Of a stretch of 64,000 bases of DNA, positions 35,682 to 45,854 are shown in pieces. The notes beneath the pieces are model-generated. The model saw only the letters and a program-made list of their open reading frames with translations, had not been told where the DNA came from and searched no databases. Position numbers and translations under genes: made by a program. This DNA comes from Halomonas sp. HL-48 (lineage in GTDB: Bacteria > Pseudomonadota > Gammaproteobacteria > Pseudomonadales > Halomonadaceae), in NCBI RefSeq assembly GCF_001314875.1, contig NZ_LJZS01000018.1, forward strand, positions 1-64,000, in the 5' to 3' direction. Each line of letters begins with the position of its first letter. Within the stretch, counting starts at the first letter, position 1.

Positions 35682-36636
35682 GCACTTTTCCTTGTTCGGG
35701 CTGGGCTTCCTTGACGATCTTGCGCAACGTCAGCTCACCCACCGGCACGTCGTGCTGATCCACCACGGTAAGGCGATCGGTGTGATCACGAAGCATCATG
35801 GAGAGCCCCTGTCGCAGCGAGAAAGCGGCCGGGATGCGCGATTGGGCGGGCAGTGTCGGCCCCATGGGGGACATGTGGTCCTTGATTCGCGTCAGTGCCG
35901 CCTGCTTCAGTCCGCGCTCCAGCCCGCCGAGCAACGATTCGACAAACGGATCGTTAGGTTGCTGCAGAAGCGCCAGGGGCGAGCCCTGCTGAACGATGCG
36001 CCCTTCGCGCATCACCACCAGATGGTCCGCCAGTCTCAGCGCCTCGTCCATGTCGTGAGTGACAAACACCACCGTCTTGTGCATCCGGGCCTGTAGCCTG
36101 GAAAGCTCGTCCTGCAGTTTTTCCCGGGTGATGGGGTCAAGCGCGCCAAAGGGCTCATCCATCAACAGAATATCCGGGTCGGCGGCCAGCGCCCGGGCCA
36201 CGCCAACGCGCTGCGCCTGGCCGCCGGATAGCTGGTGCGGGTACTTGGCGGCAAACTCGTCAACCGGAAGCCCCAGCAGCTTCATCAACTCCTCGACTTT
36301 GGCCTGAACATCCGCTGCGGACCATTTAAGCAGACGCGGTACCAAGCCAATATTGCGCGCGACGGTCCAGTGCGGGAACAGGCCCGTGTGTTGGATGACG
36401 TAGCCGATACGCCGACGCAGCTTCACGGGGTCATAGGCGTCAATCGGTTGGCCGTCGAGAATGATGTCACCATCGCTGTGCGCGATAAGCCGATTGATCA
36501 TGCGCAGCGTCGTCGATTTACCACAGCCCGAGGTGCCCACCAGCGCACAAAACTTTCCTTTTGCGATGCGCAGTGAAATGTCATCCACTGCCGCAACGTC
36601 GCCAAACCGTTTGGTCACGTGGGCTAGTTCGATCAT
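35671..36636 (-). CDS. yehX: Osmoprotectant ABC transporter ATP-binding protein, YehX type, with CBS-like tail
   Basis: 321 residues. An ABC ATPase with Walker A GTSGCGKST, signature LSGGQAQRVGVARAL, Walker B ILLMDEPFGALD and a H-loop His (VFVTHDMDEALRLADH). The C-terminal about 80 residues (RIPAAFSLRQGLSMMLRD, then TVVDQHDVPVGELTL) look like one CBS-type unit. In OpuA/OpuC-type transporters CBS domains sense ionic strength. Its start overlaps the stop of the upstream permease by 4 nt. Confidence 0.92.
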   Translation of the reverse strand: MIELAHVTKRFGDVAAVDDISLRIAKGKFCALVGTSGCGKSTTLRMINRLIAHSDGDIILDGQPIDAYDPVKLRRRIGYVIQHTGLFPHWTVARNIGLVPRLLKWSAADVQAKVEELMKLLGLPVDEFAAKYPHQLSGGQAQRVGVARALAADPDILLMDEPFGALDPITREKLQDELSRLQARMHKTVVFVTHDMDEALRLADHLVVMREGRIVQQGSPLALLQQPNDPFVESLLGGLERGLKQAALTRIKDHMSPMGPTLPAQSRIPAAFSLRQGLSMMLRDHTDRLTVVDQHDVPVGELTLRKIVKEAQPEQGKVRES

Positions 36637-37850
36637 TGGGAGTCTCCCGACTGCGCGGTAGCGTTAGGCCGCAGGATATCGGCGAGGGCACCGAGGCCAG
36701 CATCGGCGATGAGCGCCAGCATCAGAATCGGCAATGCCCCCAGCAGCACCATGTCCATGGCCGCCTGCCCCAGGCCCTGAAAGATGAACGCCCCCAGACC
36801 GCCCGCCCCGATCAGGGCCGCGACAGCAGTGAGACCGATCGCCTGAACGGTGGTAATGCGGATACCTTCGAGCAGCACCGGAAGGGCCAGCGGCAAGCGG
36901 ACCTGGAAGAATCGCTGGCTGTTGCGCATGCCCATTCCCCGCGCCGCCTCCAGGGTCTCCGGGCTCACCTGTTCGAGCGCAATGTAGGTGTTGCGTACCA
37001 TCGGCAGCAGGCTATAGGCGACCAGCGCGAGCAAGGCCGGCGCCCAGCCAATTCCGCTGACACCCAGCTGTGACAGCAGCGGCCACTGGGCGGCAAGCCA
37101 TGCCAAGGGGCCGAGCATCAGGCCAAACAGGGCAATACTGGGAATGGTTTGCAGGAAATTGAGTACGCCAAAGGCAATCTTTTGGCATTTTGCATAGCGG
37201 CGCATCAACATGGCAAGCGTAAGCCCCAGCCCGATGCTGATGGCCACCGACGCGCTGACAAGGGTCACATGCTGGCGTAGGGCACGCCAGAACTCATCGT
37301 CCCGGGCGCGTAATTCCTGCCCTAAGGCAAGCGAATCAAGCCCCAGTATGGCGCACACCCCCCAGACAAGTAACACACCCAGCAGCATCAGGGTCGAGCG
37401 CCGCCGGGACAGCGTCAGACGCAACCGCAGCTCGATCCAGCAGAGCAGCAGCAGTGAGAGCATCAGCCAATAGGCCATGCCCATATTAAGGCGCGCCTGC
37501 GGCGTATCGCTGCTGATCAGCCTATGGCTGGCCACCATTAGACCGAAGGGCAGAAGCAACAGCAGCAGAGACACACCCACCAGGGCCACCTGATAGCCTT
37601 GATGACTGGGCTGAAGCGACAACGCCAGGAGCGTGAGCATGACCCCGCTGACCAGCAAGGCGCCTACCCATCCTATCGCCTCAATCAGCCCGGCCTCTTC
37701 CCCGCTGACGATCCGGTTGGGGGAGACACTGACCACGTCCAGCAGCCAGATAGCCGCCAGCATGGCACTGAAAAGCACCAACAGGACGCGGTTTGGCCGC
37801 CACTGCCGCCAAGAGACCTGCGGGGTTGGCAGTGCATCCAATAGCGACAT
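36633..37850 (-). CDS. yehY: Osmoprotectant ABC transporter permease, YehY type
   Basis: 405 residues. An N-terminal region of about five to six helices (up to about 175) precedes a standard permease domain (about 195-395). The latter has the contact loop EAARGMGMRNSQRFFQVRLP and the ending GAFIFQGLGQAAMDM. This two-part build and length match YehY, the larger permease in E. coli. The stop overlaps the yehX start (ATGA), and the start is 2 nt after the osmF stop, so the four genes form a tight operon. Confidence 0.9.
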   Translation of the reverse strand: MSLLDALPTPQVSWRQWRPNRVLLVLFSAMLAAIWLLDVVSVSPNRIVSGEEAGLIEAIGWVGALLVSGVMLTLLALSLQPSHQGYQVALVGVSLLLLLLPFGLMVASHRLISSDTPQARLNMGMAYWLMLSLLLLCWIELRLRLTLSRRRSTLMLLGVLLVWGVCAILGLDSLALGQELRARDDEFWRALRQHVTLVSASVAISIGLGLTLAMLMRRYAKCQKIAFGVLNFLQTIPSIALFGLMLGPLAWLAAQWPLLSQLGVSGIGWAPALLALVAYSLLPMVRNTYIALEQVSPETLEAARGMGMRNSQRFFQVRLPLALPVLLEGIRITTVQAIGLTAVAALIGAGGLGAFIFQGLGQAAMDMVLLGALPILMLALIADAGLGALADILRPNATAQSGDSQ

Positions 37851-37852
37851 GC

Positions 37853-38767
37853 TCAGTCGCTATCCAGGCTATCGAGGTAATCGCTGGCGACATTGTTGGG
37901 TGACATACCGTTCACTGCCACATCGGCATTGAGCTTCTGCAGCGTCTCGAGATCCAGGGTATTGAAGACTTCCTCGAGAAGCTCATCGATATCCGGATAG
38001 GCTTCCAGTACGCTTTCACGCACCACCGGCGAGGGTTGATAGACTGGCTGAACACCCCTTGAGTCTTCAAGTACGACCAGCTCCAGGGCATTCAGACCGC
38101 CATCGGTACCGTAGGTCATCGCCGCATTAACATCGCTGGTCTGTTCCGCTGCCGCGCGCATGGTGGCTGCGGTATTGCCGCCGGAAAGAATCAGCAGTTG
38201 ATCCTCACTCAGCTCAAACCCGTAGGCCTCCTGAAAGGCGGGCAAGGCCTGCTCAGACTCGACGAACTCGGCGCTTGCAGCAAACTTGAATTCTCCGCCG
38301 TCCTTAAGGTAATCAGCAAGGTCGTCCAGTGTTTCAAGGTCATGCGCTTCGGCCACATCGCGACGCACGCTCATCGCCCAGGTGTTGTTGGCGCTGGCGG
38401 GGGTCAACCATACCAGGCCCTGCTCAGCATCGCGCTCACGGACGGTCTCGTAGGCTTGCTCGGCATCCTTCCACACGTCGCTGTCGGCCATGTCGAAGAA
38501 AAAGGCCCCGTTACCGGTATATTCGGGATAAAGGTCTATTTCTCCCGCTTCCAACGCACTACGCACGACGCTGGTGCCGCCTAACTGCAGTCGATCTTCG
38601 GTGGGGATGTCATGACGTTCCAGGGTTTGCATGATCAGCTCACCAAGTACCGACCCTTCCGTGTCGATTTTAGACGACACCACCACGGCGTCGTCGGCAT
38701 TGACCGAGGCAAACGGCAGCAGGCTGAGACAGCCTAGGGCAATGGTTGATTTAGTGGCAAAGCGCAT
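37853..38767 (-). CDS. osmF: Periplasmic osmoprotectant-binding protein OsmF/YehZ
   Basis: 304 residues from ATG 38767 (aagga 8-9 nt upstream; an ATG at 38776 is too close to it). The signal peptide ends SVNA (residue 24). The OpuAC-type fold is marked by SSKIDTEGSVLGELIMQTLE, then GGTSVVRSAL and LYPEYTGNGAFFF. Tyr and Trp residues there build the aromatic cage for quaternary amines. Its acidic mature sequence suits a halophile. It is the first gene of the importer operon; in E. coli osmF is stress-induced. Confidence 0.92.
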   Translation of the reverse strand: MRFATKSTIALGCLSLLPFASVNADDAVVVSSKIDTEGSVLGELIMQTLERHDIPTEDRLQLGGTSVVRSALEAGEIDLYPEYTGNGAFFFDMADSDVWKDAEQAYETVRERDAEQGLVWLTPASANNTWAMSVRRDVAEAHDLETLDDLADYLKDGGEFKFAASAEFVESEQALPAFQEAYGFELSEDQLLILSGGNTAATMRAAAEQTSDVNAAMTYGTDGGLNALELVVLEDSRGVQPVYQPSPVVRESVLEAYPDIDELLEEVFNTLDLETLQKLNADVAVNGMSPNNVASDYLDSLDSD

Positions 38768-38798
38768 TGTAATCATCCTTTTGGCAGAGACTCACGAA

Positions 38799-38804
38799 AG
38801 TATA
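38799..38804 (-). promoter_or_regulatory. Candidate -10 element of the osmF operon
   Basis: Reverse-strand TATACT (38804-38799) would give a start about 24 nt before the osmF ATG. The -35 region is poor (TGACTT at 17 nt), suggesting an activated or RpoS-type promoter. Tentative. Confidence 0.35.
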
Positions 38805-38843
38805 TGCCCGTCGTGCGTTGAAGTCAGATTGCTTGGCATTCCC

Positions 38844-38858
38844 TTGATAGCCTATCAA
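38844..38858. promoter_or_regulatory. Perfect 7-1-7 palindrome upstream of osmF, possible operator
   Basis: TTGATAG-C-CTATCAA is an exact dyad about 40 nt upstream of the candidate osmF -10. It lies in the 98-bp gap between the cysS stop and the osmF start. The place and symmetry fit a dimeric regulator site. The regulator is unknown. Confidence 0.45.
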
Positions 38859-38865
38859 CTATCAC

Positions 38866-40266
38866 CTAGGAAGACTCGATAACCCAGGTGGTGCCTTCAC
38901 GGGAATCTTTCAGAATGATCCCCTGCGCTGCCAGCTCATCACGGATGGCATCGGCCCGGGCAAAATCCTTGTTGGCCTTGGCGGCCTGACGCTCGGCAAT
39001 CTTGGCCTCGATAGCCGACTCGCTGATCGCCGGGGCGTGCTGTTGAGTGCCTTTTAGAAACACATCGGGGGCCTGTTGCAGCAGGCCCAGGACGCCGGCA
39101 AGGCGCTTCAACTCGGCTGCCAGAGGTACTGCTTTTTCAGGCGTTTCCTGTTTGGCACGGTTGAGATCACGCGCCAGATCGAACAGCGCGGCCAGGGCGT
39201 CGGGGGTGTTGAAATCGTCGTCCATCGCGGCGGTGAATCGTTCGCCATAGGCAGTCGGCACCTCAGTCTCCAACACATTGTCGTCGCTCTTTACCCCGTC
39301 CAGTGCCGTATAAAAACGCGTCAACGACTTTCTGGCCTCGACAAGCGAATCCTGGGAATAGTTGATGGCACTGCGGTAATGGCTGGCCACCAGCAAATAG
39401 CGCACGACCTCCGGGTCATGCTCAGCAAGCACTTCCCGGATAGTGAAGAAGTTGCCCAGCGACTTGGACATCTTTTCCTGATCCACCCGTACGGCCCCAG
39501 CATGCATCCAGGTGTTGACATAGGTCTTGCCCGTGGCGGCTTCCGACTGGGCAATCTCGTTTTCGTGGTGAGGAAAGGTCAGGTCAGGCCCGCCGCCGTG
39601 AATATCAAAGGTCTCCCCCAGGCAGCAGGTCGACATCGCTGAGCATTCGATATGCCATCCTGGACGGCCATTTCCCCAGGGTGATGGCCAGTGCGCTTCA
39701 CCGGGCTTGGCGGCTTTCCACAGCACGAAATCGAGCGGGTCTTCCTTGTGCACGTCAACGTCGACGCGGGCACCGGAGCGCATGTCATCCAACTGGCGAT
39801 TATTGAGCTTGCCGTAGTCGGCAAAACGGCGAACGCGATAGTAGACATCGCCGTTATCCGCCGGGTAAGCAAAGCCTTTGTCCACCAGTGTTTCGATCAT
39901 GGCAATGATATCGCCCACGTGGCCCGTCGCCCGAGGTTCGTGGCTGGGCGGCAGGACGTTGAGCCGCGCTTCGTCCTCGTGCATGGCATCGATCATGCGC
40001 TCGGTCAACGCCGTGATCGTTTCGTTATTTTCATCGGCGCGCTTGAGAATCTTGTCGTCGATGTCGGTAATGTTGCGCACATAATTGACGCCATAGCCGC
40101 GTTCACGCAGGTAACGGGTAATCACGTCAAACGCCACCATGACCCGGGCATGGCCCAGGTGGCAGTAGTCATACACCGTCATGCCGCAGACATACATACT
40201 GACCTTGCCCGGTTCCAGCGGGATGAAAGGTTCTTTGCGACGCGTCAGCGTATTGTAGATTTGCAT
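38866..40266 (-). CDS. cysS: Cysteinyl-tRNA synthetase
   Basis: 466 residues. Class I synthetase: [16 protein letters not shown] holds a zinc-ligand Cys and the HIGH variant HLGH. Further zinc ligands lie in IECSAMS and [16 protein letters not shown] is the second signature. A DALR-type helical domain and anticodon region follow to the C-terminus. ATG 40266 is behind taaggaa, whose TAA is the glnS stop, so translation is tied to glnS. Confidence 0.97.
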   Translation of the reverse strand: MQIYNTLTRRKEPFIPLEPGKVSMYVCGMTVYDYCHLGHARVMVAFDVITRYLRERGYGVNYVRNITDIDDKILKRADENNETITALTERMIDAMHEDEARLNVLPPSHEPRATGHVGDIIAMIETLVDKGFAYPADNGDVYYRVRRFADYGKLNNRQLDDMRSGARVDVDVHKEDPLDFVLWKAAKPGEAHWPSPWGNGRPGWHIECSAMSTCCLGETFDIHGGGPDLTFPHHENEIAQSEAATGKTYVNTWMHAGAVRVDQEKMSKSLGNFFTIREVLAEHDPEVVRYLLVASHYRSAINYSQDSLVEARKSLTRFYTALDGVKSDDNVLETEVPTAYGERFTAAMDDDFNTPDALAALFDLARDLNRAKQETPEKAVPLAAELKRLAGVLGLLQQAPDVFLKGTQQHAPAISESAIEAKIAERQAAKANKDFARADAIRDELAAQGIILKDSREGTTWVIESS

Positions 40267-40277
40267 TGCCCGATTCC

Positions 40278-41957
40278 TTAACCTTTCTGTTTGATTTTCG
40301 CCCAGCTATCTTTAAGCCCGACAGTGCGGTTGAATACCGGACGACCCGGCGTCGACACGTGACGATCCGCACAGAAATAGCCCACCCGCTCGAACTGGTA
40401 GCGCGCTTCAGGGCCCGCATCCGCTAGGCTGGGTTCACCGATTGCCTGACAGACGGTCAGGGACTCGGGATTCAAATGGTCAAGGAAGTCGACGTCCTTA
40501 TCGCGATCCGGCTGTTCGACCATGAACAGGTTGTCGTAAAGCCGCACTTCCAACGGAATACCGTGCTCGGCACTCACCCAGTGAATGACACCCTTCACCT
40601 TGCGACCTTCGGGGTTTTTACCCAGGGTGTCAAAATCCACCGAGCAATGCAGTTCCGTGACGTCGCCCGCCTCGTTCTTGATCACCTCATCGCAACGGAT
40701 GACGTAGCTGTTACGCAGGCGGACCTCTTTACCCGGCGCAAGACGGAAGAATTTTTTCGGTGCATCTTCCATAAAGTCATCCTGATCAATGAACAGCTCG
40801 CGGGTCAGGGGCACCTTGCGCACCGGCATATCGTCACGCGCGGGGTGGCCAGCCACCTCGTAGACTTCTTCATGGTCTTCCGGCACGTTGGTGAGCACAA
40901 CTTTCAGTGGCTTGAGCACACACATCGCCCGCGGCGCATTGTCCTCCAGGTCCGACCGAATCGCGTGGGTCAACATGGCTATGTCAACCAGGCCGCCGTC
41001 GGCGCGGGTCACCCCGATCATGTCGCAGAACTTGCGAATCGACGCGGGCGTGTAGCCCCGCCGGCGCATGCCCGAGATCGTCGGCATGCGCGGGTCATCC
41101 CAGCCGTCCACGATCTGTTCGTCGACCAGCATTTTCAACTTGCGCTTGGAGGTCAGCGTATAGTTGAGGTTTAACCGGGCAAACTCGATCTGGCGGGGTT
41201 TGGCCGGCACCGGCAGGTTATCCAGAAACCACTCGTATAGCGGGCGGTGGTCTTCAAACTCGAGGGTACAAATAGAGTGGGTCACGCCTTCCAGGGCGTC
41301 AGACTGGCCATGGGTGAAATCGTAGGACGGATAGATTTTCCATTTATCACCGGTCTGATGATGGCTGGCGTGGCGGATACGGTAGAGAATCGGGTCGCGT
41401 AGATTGATGTTCGGCGAGGCCATATCGATCTTGGCCCGCAGCACTTTCTCGCCCTCGCCAAACTCGCCTTTGCGCATGCGCTCCAGAAGGTCCAGGTTTT
41501 CGTCGACGCTGCGTTCGCGATAGGGACTCGGCTGACCCGGCTCGGTCAGCGTTCCGCGGTATTCACGGATCTCATCGGGTGTCAGATCATCGACGTAGGC
41601 TTTACCCTCACGGATCAAATGCTGCGCCCAGGCGTAGAGCTGATCAAAGTAGTCCGAGGCAAACCGTACGGGACCCGCCCATTCAAACCCCAGCCAGCTG
41701 ACGTCATCCTTGATCGCGTCAATATAGGCCTGCTCTTCTTTGGCCGGATTGGTGTCGTCAAAGCGCAAATGACACTCACCACCCATCTGCTCCGCCAACC
41801 CAAAGTTGAGACAGATCGACTTGGCATGGCCGATATGCAGGAAACCATTGGGCTCCGGGGGAAAGCGCGTCACGATTTTTGTGACCTGGCCGCCCTCGAT
41901 CTCGTCGCGTACTTGGTTGCGAATGAAGTTCGGCGCTGGGGTGGTCTCGTTGGTCAT
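40278..41957 (-). CDS. glnS: Glutaminyl-tRNA synthetase
   Basis: 559 residues. Class Ic synthetase with HIGH in [14 protein letters not shown], the KMSKS equivalent TLTSKRKL, and two C-terminal anticodon-binding beta-barrels (from about 340). The N-terminal FPPEPNGF and the [16 protein letters not shown] segment are standard. Its length matches the E. coli enzyme. It is the first gene of a glnS-cysS pair and divergent from ppiB across 155 bp. Confidence 0.97.
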   Translation of the reverse strand: MTNETTPAPNFIRNQVRDEIEGGQVTKIVTRFPPEPNGFLHIGHAKSICLNFGLAEQMGGECHLRFDDTNPAKEEQAYIDAIKDDVSWLGFEWAGPVRFASDYFDQLYAWAQHLIREGKAYVDDLTPDEIREYRGTLTEPGQPSPYRERSVDENLDLLERMRKGEFGEGEKVLRAKIDMASPNINLRDPILYRIRHASHHQTGDKWKIYPSYDFTHGQSDALEGVTHSICTLEFEDHRPLYEWFLDNLPVPAKPRQIEFARLNLNYTLTSKRKLKMLVDEQIVDGWDDPRMPTISGMRRRGYTPASIRKFCDMIGVTRADGGLVDIAMLTHAIRSDLEDNAPRAMCVLKPLKVVLTNVPEDHEEVYEVAGHPARDDMPVRKVPLTRELFIDQDDFMEDAPKKFFRLAPGKEVRLRNSYVIRCDEVIKNEAGDVTELHCSVDFDTLGKNPEGRKVKGVIHWVSAEHGIPLEVRLYDNLFMVEQPDRDKDVDFLDHLNPESLTVCQAIGEPSLADAGPEARYQFERVGYFCADRHVSTPGRPVFNRTVGLKDSWAKIKQKG

Positions 41958-42112
41958 GGTGGTGTTGAAAACCTCGTGGTGGATGGCGTGCCCGGCATCG
42001 TCTGCCTACGCTTACGGTATAGCGCTTCGCGGTGCCGGGCAAAACCGTTATTATAACGTGACGCCGATGCACAGCGCCAAGGCGAACGCCTTTATTGAAC
42101 AGGAATTTATCT

Positions 42113-42613
42113 ATGATCGTATTACAGACGAACCACGGTGACATCACGATTTCGCTTAATCAGGAAAAAGCGCCCGAGACAGCCGCCAACTTTGAACAAT
42201 ACGTTCGCGATGGCTTTTACGACGGCACGCTGTTTCACCGGGTCATTGATGGCTTCATGGTTCAGGGCGGCGGCTTTGACCAGGACTTCAATCAAAAACC
42301 CACCCGCGACCCGATCCAGAACGAGGCGGATAACGGCCTGAAAAACACCAAAGGCACCCTGGCCATGGCCCGCACCCAGGATCCGCATTCAGCCACCGCC
42401 CAGTTTTTCATCAACGTCGGCGATAACAGCTTTCTGGATCATAGTGGCAAAAACCTCCAGGGTTGGGGCTATGCGGTGTTTGGCGAAGTGGTCGACGGCA
42501 TGGACGTTGTCAACGCCATTAAAAACGTCAGCACCACGCGCCGCGGCATGCACGCCGATGTGCCCGCCGAGGACGTGATTATTGAGCGCGCCTACATCAA
42601 GGAATCGGAATAA
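42113..42613 (+). CDS. ppiB: Cyclophilin-type peptidyl-prolyl isomerase B
   Basis: 166 residues from ATG 42113 (caggaa upstream). Single cyclophilin domain with active-site residues in [30 protein letters not shown] and the C-terminal [12 protein letters not shown]. It has no signal peptide, so it is the cytoplasmic isomer (PpiB) rather than PpiA. It is followed after 14 nt by lpxH, an order conserved in gammaproteobacteria next to glnS and cysS. Confidence 0.96.
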   Translation: MIVLQTNHGDITISLNQEKAPETAANFEQYVRDGFYDGTLFHRVIDGFMVQGGGFDQDFNQKPTRDPIQNEADNGLKNTKGTLAMARTQDPHSATAQFFINVGDNSFLDHSGKNLQGWGYAVFGEVVDGMDVVNAIKNVSTTRRGMHADVPAEDVIIERAYIKESE

Positions 42614-42627
42614 ATCCCGGGAGCGCT

Positions 42628-43398
42628 ATGCGTACTCTACTGGTAGCGGATATGCACCTTAGTCATGACACCCCTGAGCTTAATCAGGGGTTCTTTGATT
42701 ATCTGGAGCAAACCGCCAACGGCGCGGACGCCCTGTATATTTTGGGCGACCTGTTCGACGCCTGGATCGGCGATGATCTTCTCGACACGCCCCACCCGCT
42801 GGGCGACGTCGCCCGCGAGGTCATTGCGCGGCTGCATAAGCTGAGCAGCGACGGCACCACGGTATACCTGCTTCACGGCAACCGTGATTTTCTGATCGGC
42901 CAGCGTTTTATTGCGGCTTGTCAGGCCACCCTGCTCTCCGACATTGAAGAAGTCGAGCTTCAGGGCATGCCTGCCGTCATTCTTCACGGCGACAGCCTGT
43001 GTACTCAGGATGAGGCCTATATGGCCTTTCGCCAACAGTCCCGTGATCCAGAATGGCAGGCGCAGATACTCGCCTTGCCTCTGGACCAGCGACTGGCGCT
43101 AGCCTCGAGCCTGCGCATGCAGTCGGGCGATGCCAATGCCACTAAAGCTGACGCCATCATGGACGTCACCCATGGCGAGGTGGTCAGCCTGATGGAGCAT
43201 TGCGGCGTCACCACCATGATCCATGGCCACACCCACCGCCCCAAGGTTCACGACCTGACGGTTGAGGACGTACCCGCAAAACGCTACGTACTGGGTGACT
43301 GGGATGCCCAGCATGGCTGGGATATCGTGGTCGAGAAAACCGATCACACGGCCCCTCGGCTACGTCAGTTCCCACTCAGTGATCCACCGTCATCCTGA
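42628..43398 (+). CDS. lpxH: UDP-2,3-diacylglucosamine diphosphatase LpxH
   Basis: 256 residues. A calcineurin-like metallophosphoesterase with all motifs: DMHLSH, GDLFDAWIGDD, GNRDF, HGDS and GHTHRP. It hydrolyses UDP-diacylglucosamine to lipid X and UMP at the inner face of the membrane in lipid A synthesis. It ends before a bidirectional terminator. Confidence 0.95.
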   Translation: MRTLLVADMHLSHDTPELNQGFFDYLEQTANGADALYILGDLFDAWIGDDLLDTPHPLGDVAREVIARLHKLSSDGTTVYLLHGNRDFLIGQRFIAACQATLLSDIEEVELQGMPAVILHGDSLCTQDEAYMAFRQQSRDPEWQAQILALPLDQRLALASSLRMQSGDANATKADAIMDVTHGEVVSLMEHCGVTTMIHGHTHRPKVHDLTVEDVPAKRYVLGDWDAQHGWDIVVEKTDHTAPRLRQFPLSDPPSS

Positions 43399-43410
43399 AG
43401 GACGCGCATG

Positions 43411-43440
43411 AAAAAGCCGATCACTGGGATCGGCTTTTTT
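43411..43440. terminator. Bidirectional terminator between lpxH and ppiD
   Basis: AAAAAGCCGATC, short loop, GATCGGCTTTTTT. The A-run on the left and T-run on the right make it work for lpxH (+) and for ppiD (-), which converge here. Confidence 0.9.
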
Positions 43441-43460
43441 GTGGCTAACAGCGTTGACGG

Positions 43461-45281
43461 TTAACGCTCTATTTCCGCATCGCTACGCAGGTCTTCGATC
43501 AACCCCTGGATGATGGCCTGGGAACGTAGCTGCTCGGACATTTGGGCCACAAACTGCTCGCGCTCCTCGTCCACGTCACCACTGGTTACTTCGTCAAGTG
43601 CAATCAGGGCAACGCCGTCGGGCATCATTGCCGTTTGATAGGTACTTTCTCCCTCGTCGGGACGCGGCATCCTAAACGCTTCCTGGACGATCAGCTGCGA
43701 CGCCGTCACGTCATCCTGGCGACGTACATCGTTGGCTTCCAGCCAGTCCACATCGACAGACTCCCCGTCTTCCATCTGCGCAATCATGTCTTTTGCTTGC
43801 GCCTCAAGCTGTTCCTGCTGACGTTGGGCGCTGACCGCCGTTTCCACTTCATCACGAACGTCGTCGAGCGGCAGCTGGACCTGCTCACGGTGCTCGGCAA
43901 CCCGAATGACCATCCGACGATCTTCATCCAGCTCGATCACTTCACTGTTATAGCCTTCCTCGAGCACCTCGCCACTGAAGGCCTGCTCCATGACACCTGG
44001 CTCAAACAGCACGCCCTCACCTTCCGCGTCGCGCGAAAGCCAATCGCTTTCCTGAAGGGTCAAGGATAGGTCATCTGCCACGCTTTCAAGGTCATCGGCC
44101 GCGAAGCTTTCATCAATCAGCTGCTGGGCTTTGTCATTAAAGCTGTCATTGACCTCGTCCATCGCCACCTCTTCACGAAGGCTATCGCGCTGATCTTCGA
44201 ATGTCGGGCGGTCAATATCGGTCACTTGAATAATATGCAGGGCATTATCCATCTCGACGACAGACGAGGTGTCACCTTCATCGAGAGAGAATGCCGCCTC
44301 ATCAAACGCATCGCCAAAGAAGCCTCGGCTGATCGTGCCCAGATCGCCGCCCTCTTCAGCACTGGCGGTATCATCGGAATAGCGCAAGGCGGTATCGGCG
44401 AACGATTCACCCTCTTCGAGCGCCTTCAGGGCCTCGTCAGCCTGCTCCTGGGCCTCTTCGCGGTCGCGCTCATCTCCAAAGGTAATCATGATATGAGAAA
44501 CGCGGCGATCGGCATCGGCGTTTCGCTCGCGCCAGGCATCCCGCAGTACATCTTCATCCACATCGGCGTCGCTGGCCATTTCGCGACGATCCAGCAAGAC
44601 GTACTCAAGGCGGACCTGCTCCGGACGTTCGAAACGATCGGCGTTGTCTTCGTAGTAGGTTTCAAGTTCGTCTTCGCTGATCTCGATATCCTCATCGAGG
44701 TCGGCGGTATCCAACATCACGTACCGGAAGCTACGCTGCTGGCGCTGAAGCTCAGCCAGACGCTCACCCTCGTTTTCCAGGGTAAAATCACTAAAGGCCA
44801 GCCCCTGCTGCAATTGCTGGCGTTTGACGTCAACCTCCAGCTCTTCGCGGAAGGAAAGGGGTGTATAACCCGCCCCGGATAAACGGCTGCGGAACACTTC
44901 AGGCGAAAAGCGACCGTCCTCATCCTGAAACTCAGGGATACCGACAATCAACTGGTCGACCTGATCTTCCGATACGTAGAGGCCGCCGTCTTCGGCGTAC
45001 TGGGTCACCAATTCCTGGGTTATCAGGTCATCCAACACGTCATTTCGCAGCTGGCGTTCCTGCTCAGGTGGCACATCTCCTGAGCGCATTGCACGCTGAA
45101 CTTCCGTTTCAACCTGCTGACGCATGATCGGCTGACCATTTACGCTGACTTCCTGATCCGGATCGTCGCCAAACAGGCCAAACAAGGATTCCACACCAAA
45201 AAGCGCCATGGCGGCCACCATGACACCAATAATAATCTTGGCTCCCCAGCTTCGGGATCCATCTCGAATACTTTGCAGCAT
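43461..45281 (-). CDS. ppiD: Periplasmic folding chaperone / prolyl isomerase PpiD
   Basis: 606 residues. One N-terminal membrane helix (IIIGVMVAAMALFGVESLF, about 16-34) anchors a large periplasmic part. A SurA-like N-domain comes first (from about 45). A parvulin domain follows (about 264-361: RRVSHIMITF, then FADTALRYSDD and GGDLGTISRGFF). A second SurA-like region follows. The protein is exceptionally rich in Asp and Glu, as expected for a salt-adapted periplasmic protein. It assists newly exported proteins at the SecYEG exit. It comes after hupB on the same strand. Confidence 0.93.
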   Translation of the reverse strand: MLQSIRDGSRSWGAKIIIGVMVAAMALFGVESLFGLFGDDPDQEVSVNGQPIMRQQVETEVQRAMRSGDVPPEQERQLRNDVLDDLITQELVTQYAEDGGLYVSEDQVDQLIVGIPEFQDEDGRFSPEVFRSRLSGAGYTPLSFREELEVDVKRQQLQQGLAFSDFTLENEGERLAELQRQQRSFRYVMLDTADLDEDIEISEDELETYYEDNADRFERPEQVRLEYVLLDRREMASDADVDEDVLRDAWRERNADADRRVSHIMITFGDERDREEAQEQADEALKALEEGESFADTALRYSDDTASAEEGGDLGTISRGFFGDAFDEAAFSLDEGDTSSVVEMDNALHIIQVTDIDRPTFEDQRDSLREEVAMDEVNDSFNDKAQQLIDESFAADDLESVADDLSLTLQESDWLSRDAEGEGVLFEPGVMEQAFSGEVLEEGYNSEVIELDEDRRMVIRVAEHREQVQLPLDDVRDEVETAVSAQRQQEQLEAQAKDMIAQMEDGESVDVDWLEANDVRRQDDVTASQLIVQEAFRMPRPDEGESTYQTAMMPDGVALIALDEVTSGDVDEEREQFVAQMSEQLRSQAIIQGLIEDLRSDAEIER

Positions 45282-45330
45282 GTTGGCCTCAGGTAGTCAC
45301 AGCTAAACGGGTCGCCCCTAATGAGTGGGC

Positions 45331-45371
45331 TAGAAAATAACATGGGCGCATCGCGGTTGCGATACGCCCAT
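45331..45371 (-). terminator. Terminator after hupB
   Basis: Reverse strand: 13-bp stem ATGGGCGTATCGC / GCGATGCGCCCAT with a four-base loop and one G-T pair, followed by gttattttc. It lies 23 nt after the hupB stop and separates it from ppiD. Confidence 0.75.
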
Positions 45372-45394
45372 AGATGACAACAAACACGAACGAA

Positions 45395-45667
45395 TTAGTT
45401 AACGGCGTCTTTCAATGCTTTACCGGCTTTAAAACTAGGCACTTTTGCCGCACTGATCTGGATCGGCTGACCCGTTTGTGGGTTGCGCCCTGTACGCGCG
45501 GCACGTTCTTTAATTGCGAAGGTACCAAAGCCCACCAGTGAAACACTGTCACCCTTCTTGAGGCTATCGGTGACAGACTCCACCATGGCATCCAATGCGC
45601 GGGTTGCCGCTGCTTTTGGAATATCGGCAGACGCGGCAATGGCTTCAATCAGCTCAGACTTATTCAC
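45395..45667 (-). CDS. hupB: DNA-binding protein HU-beta
   Basis: 90 residues, GTG start at 45667 behind aaggggtg. Canonical HU fold: [36 protein letters not shown] (the DNA-binding beta arm with its Arg-Asn-Pro tip) and the Lys-rich end. A nucleoid protein that bends DNA without sequence preference. It lies downstream of lon as in E. coli, with its own terminator. Confidence 0.97.
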   Translation of the reverse strand: MNKSELIEAIAASADIPKAAATRALDAMVESVTDSLKKGDSVSLVGFGTFAIKERAARTGRNPQTGQPIQISAAKVPSFKAGKALKDAVN

Positions 45668-45854
45668 ACTTCACCCCTTGACTGTTTCTAAAAATGGCTC
45701 TTACGGCATGGTCACCGATGTAATCGACGATCAAGGCATAGCTGCGTTTTATAGCAATGCCTTGAAACGACTGTCAAGCGACCTTGCCTGGATGTGCCCG
45801 CCATAACGGCATTGGGCAATGATACAAGCAAATGCTAGCGAATAGCCGACGTCA

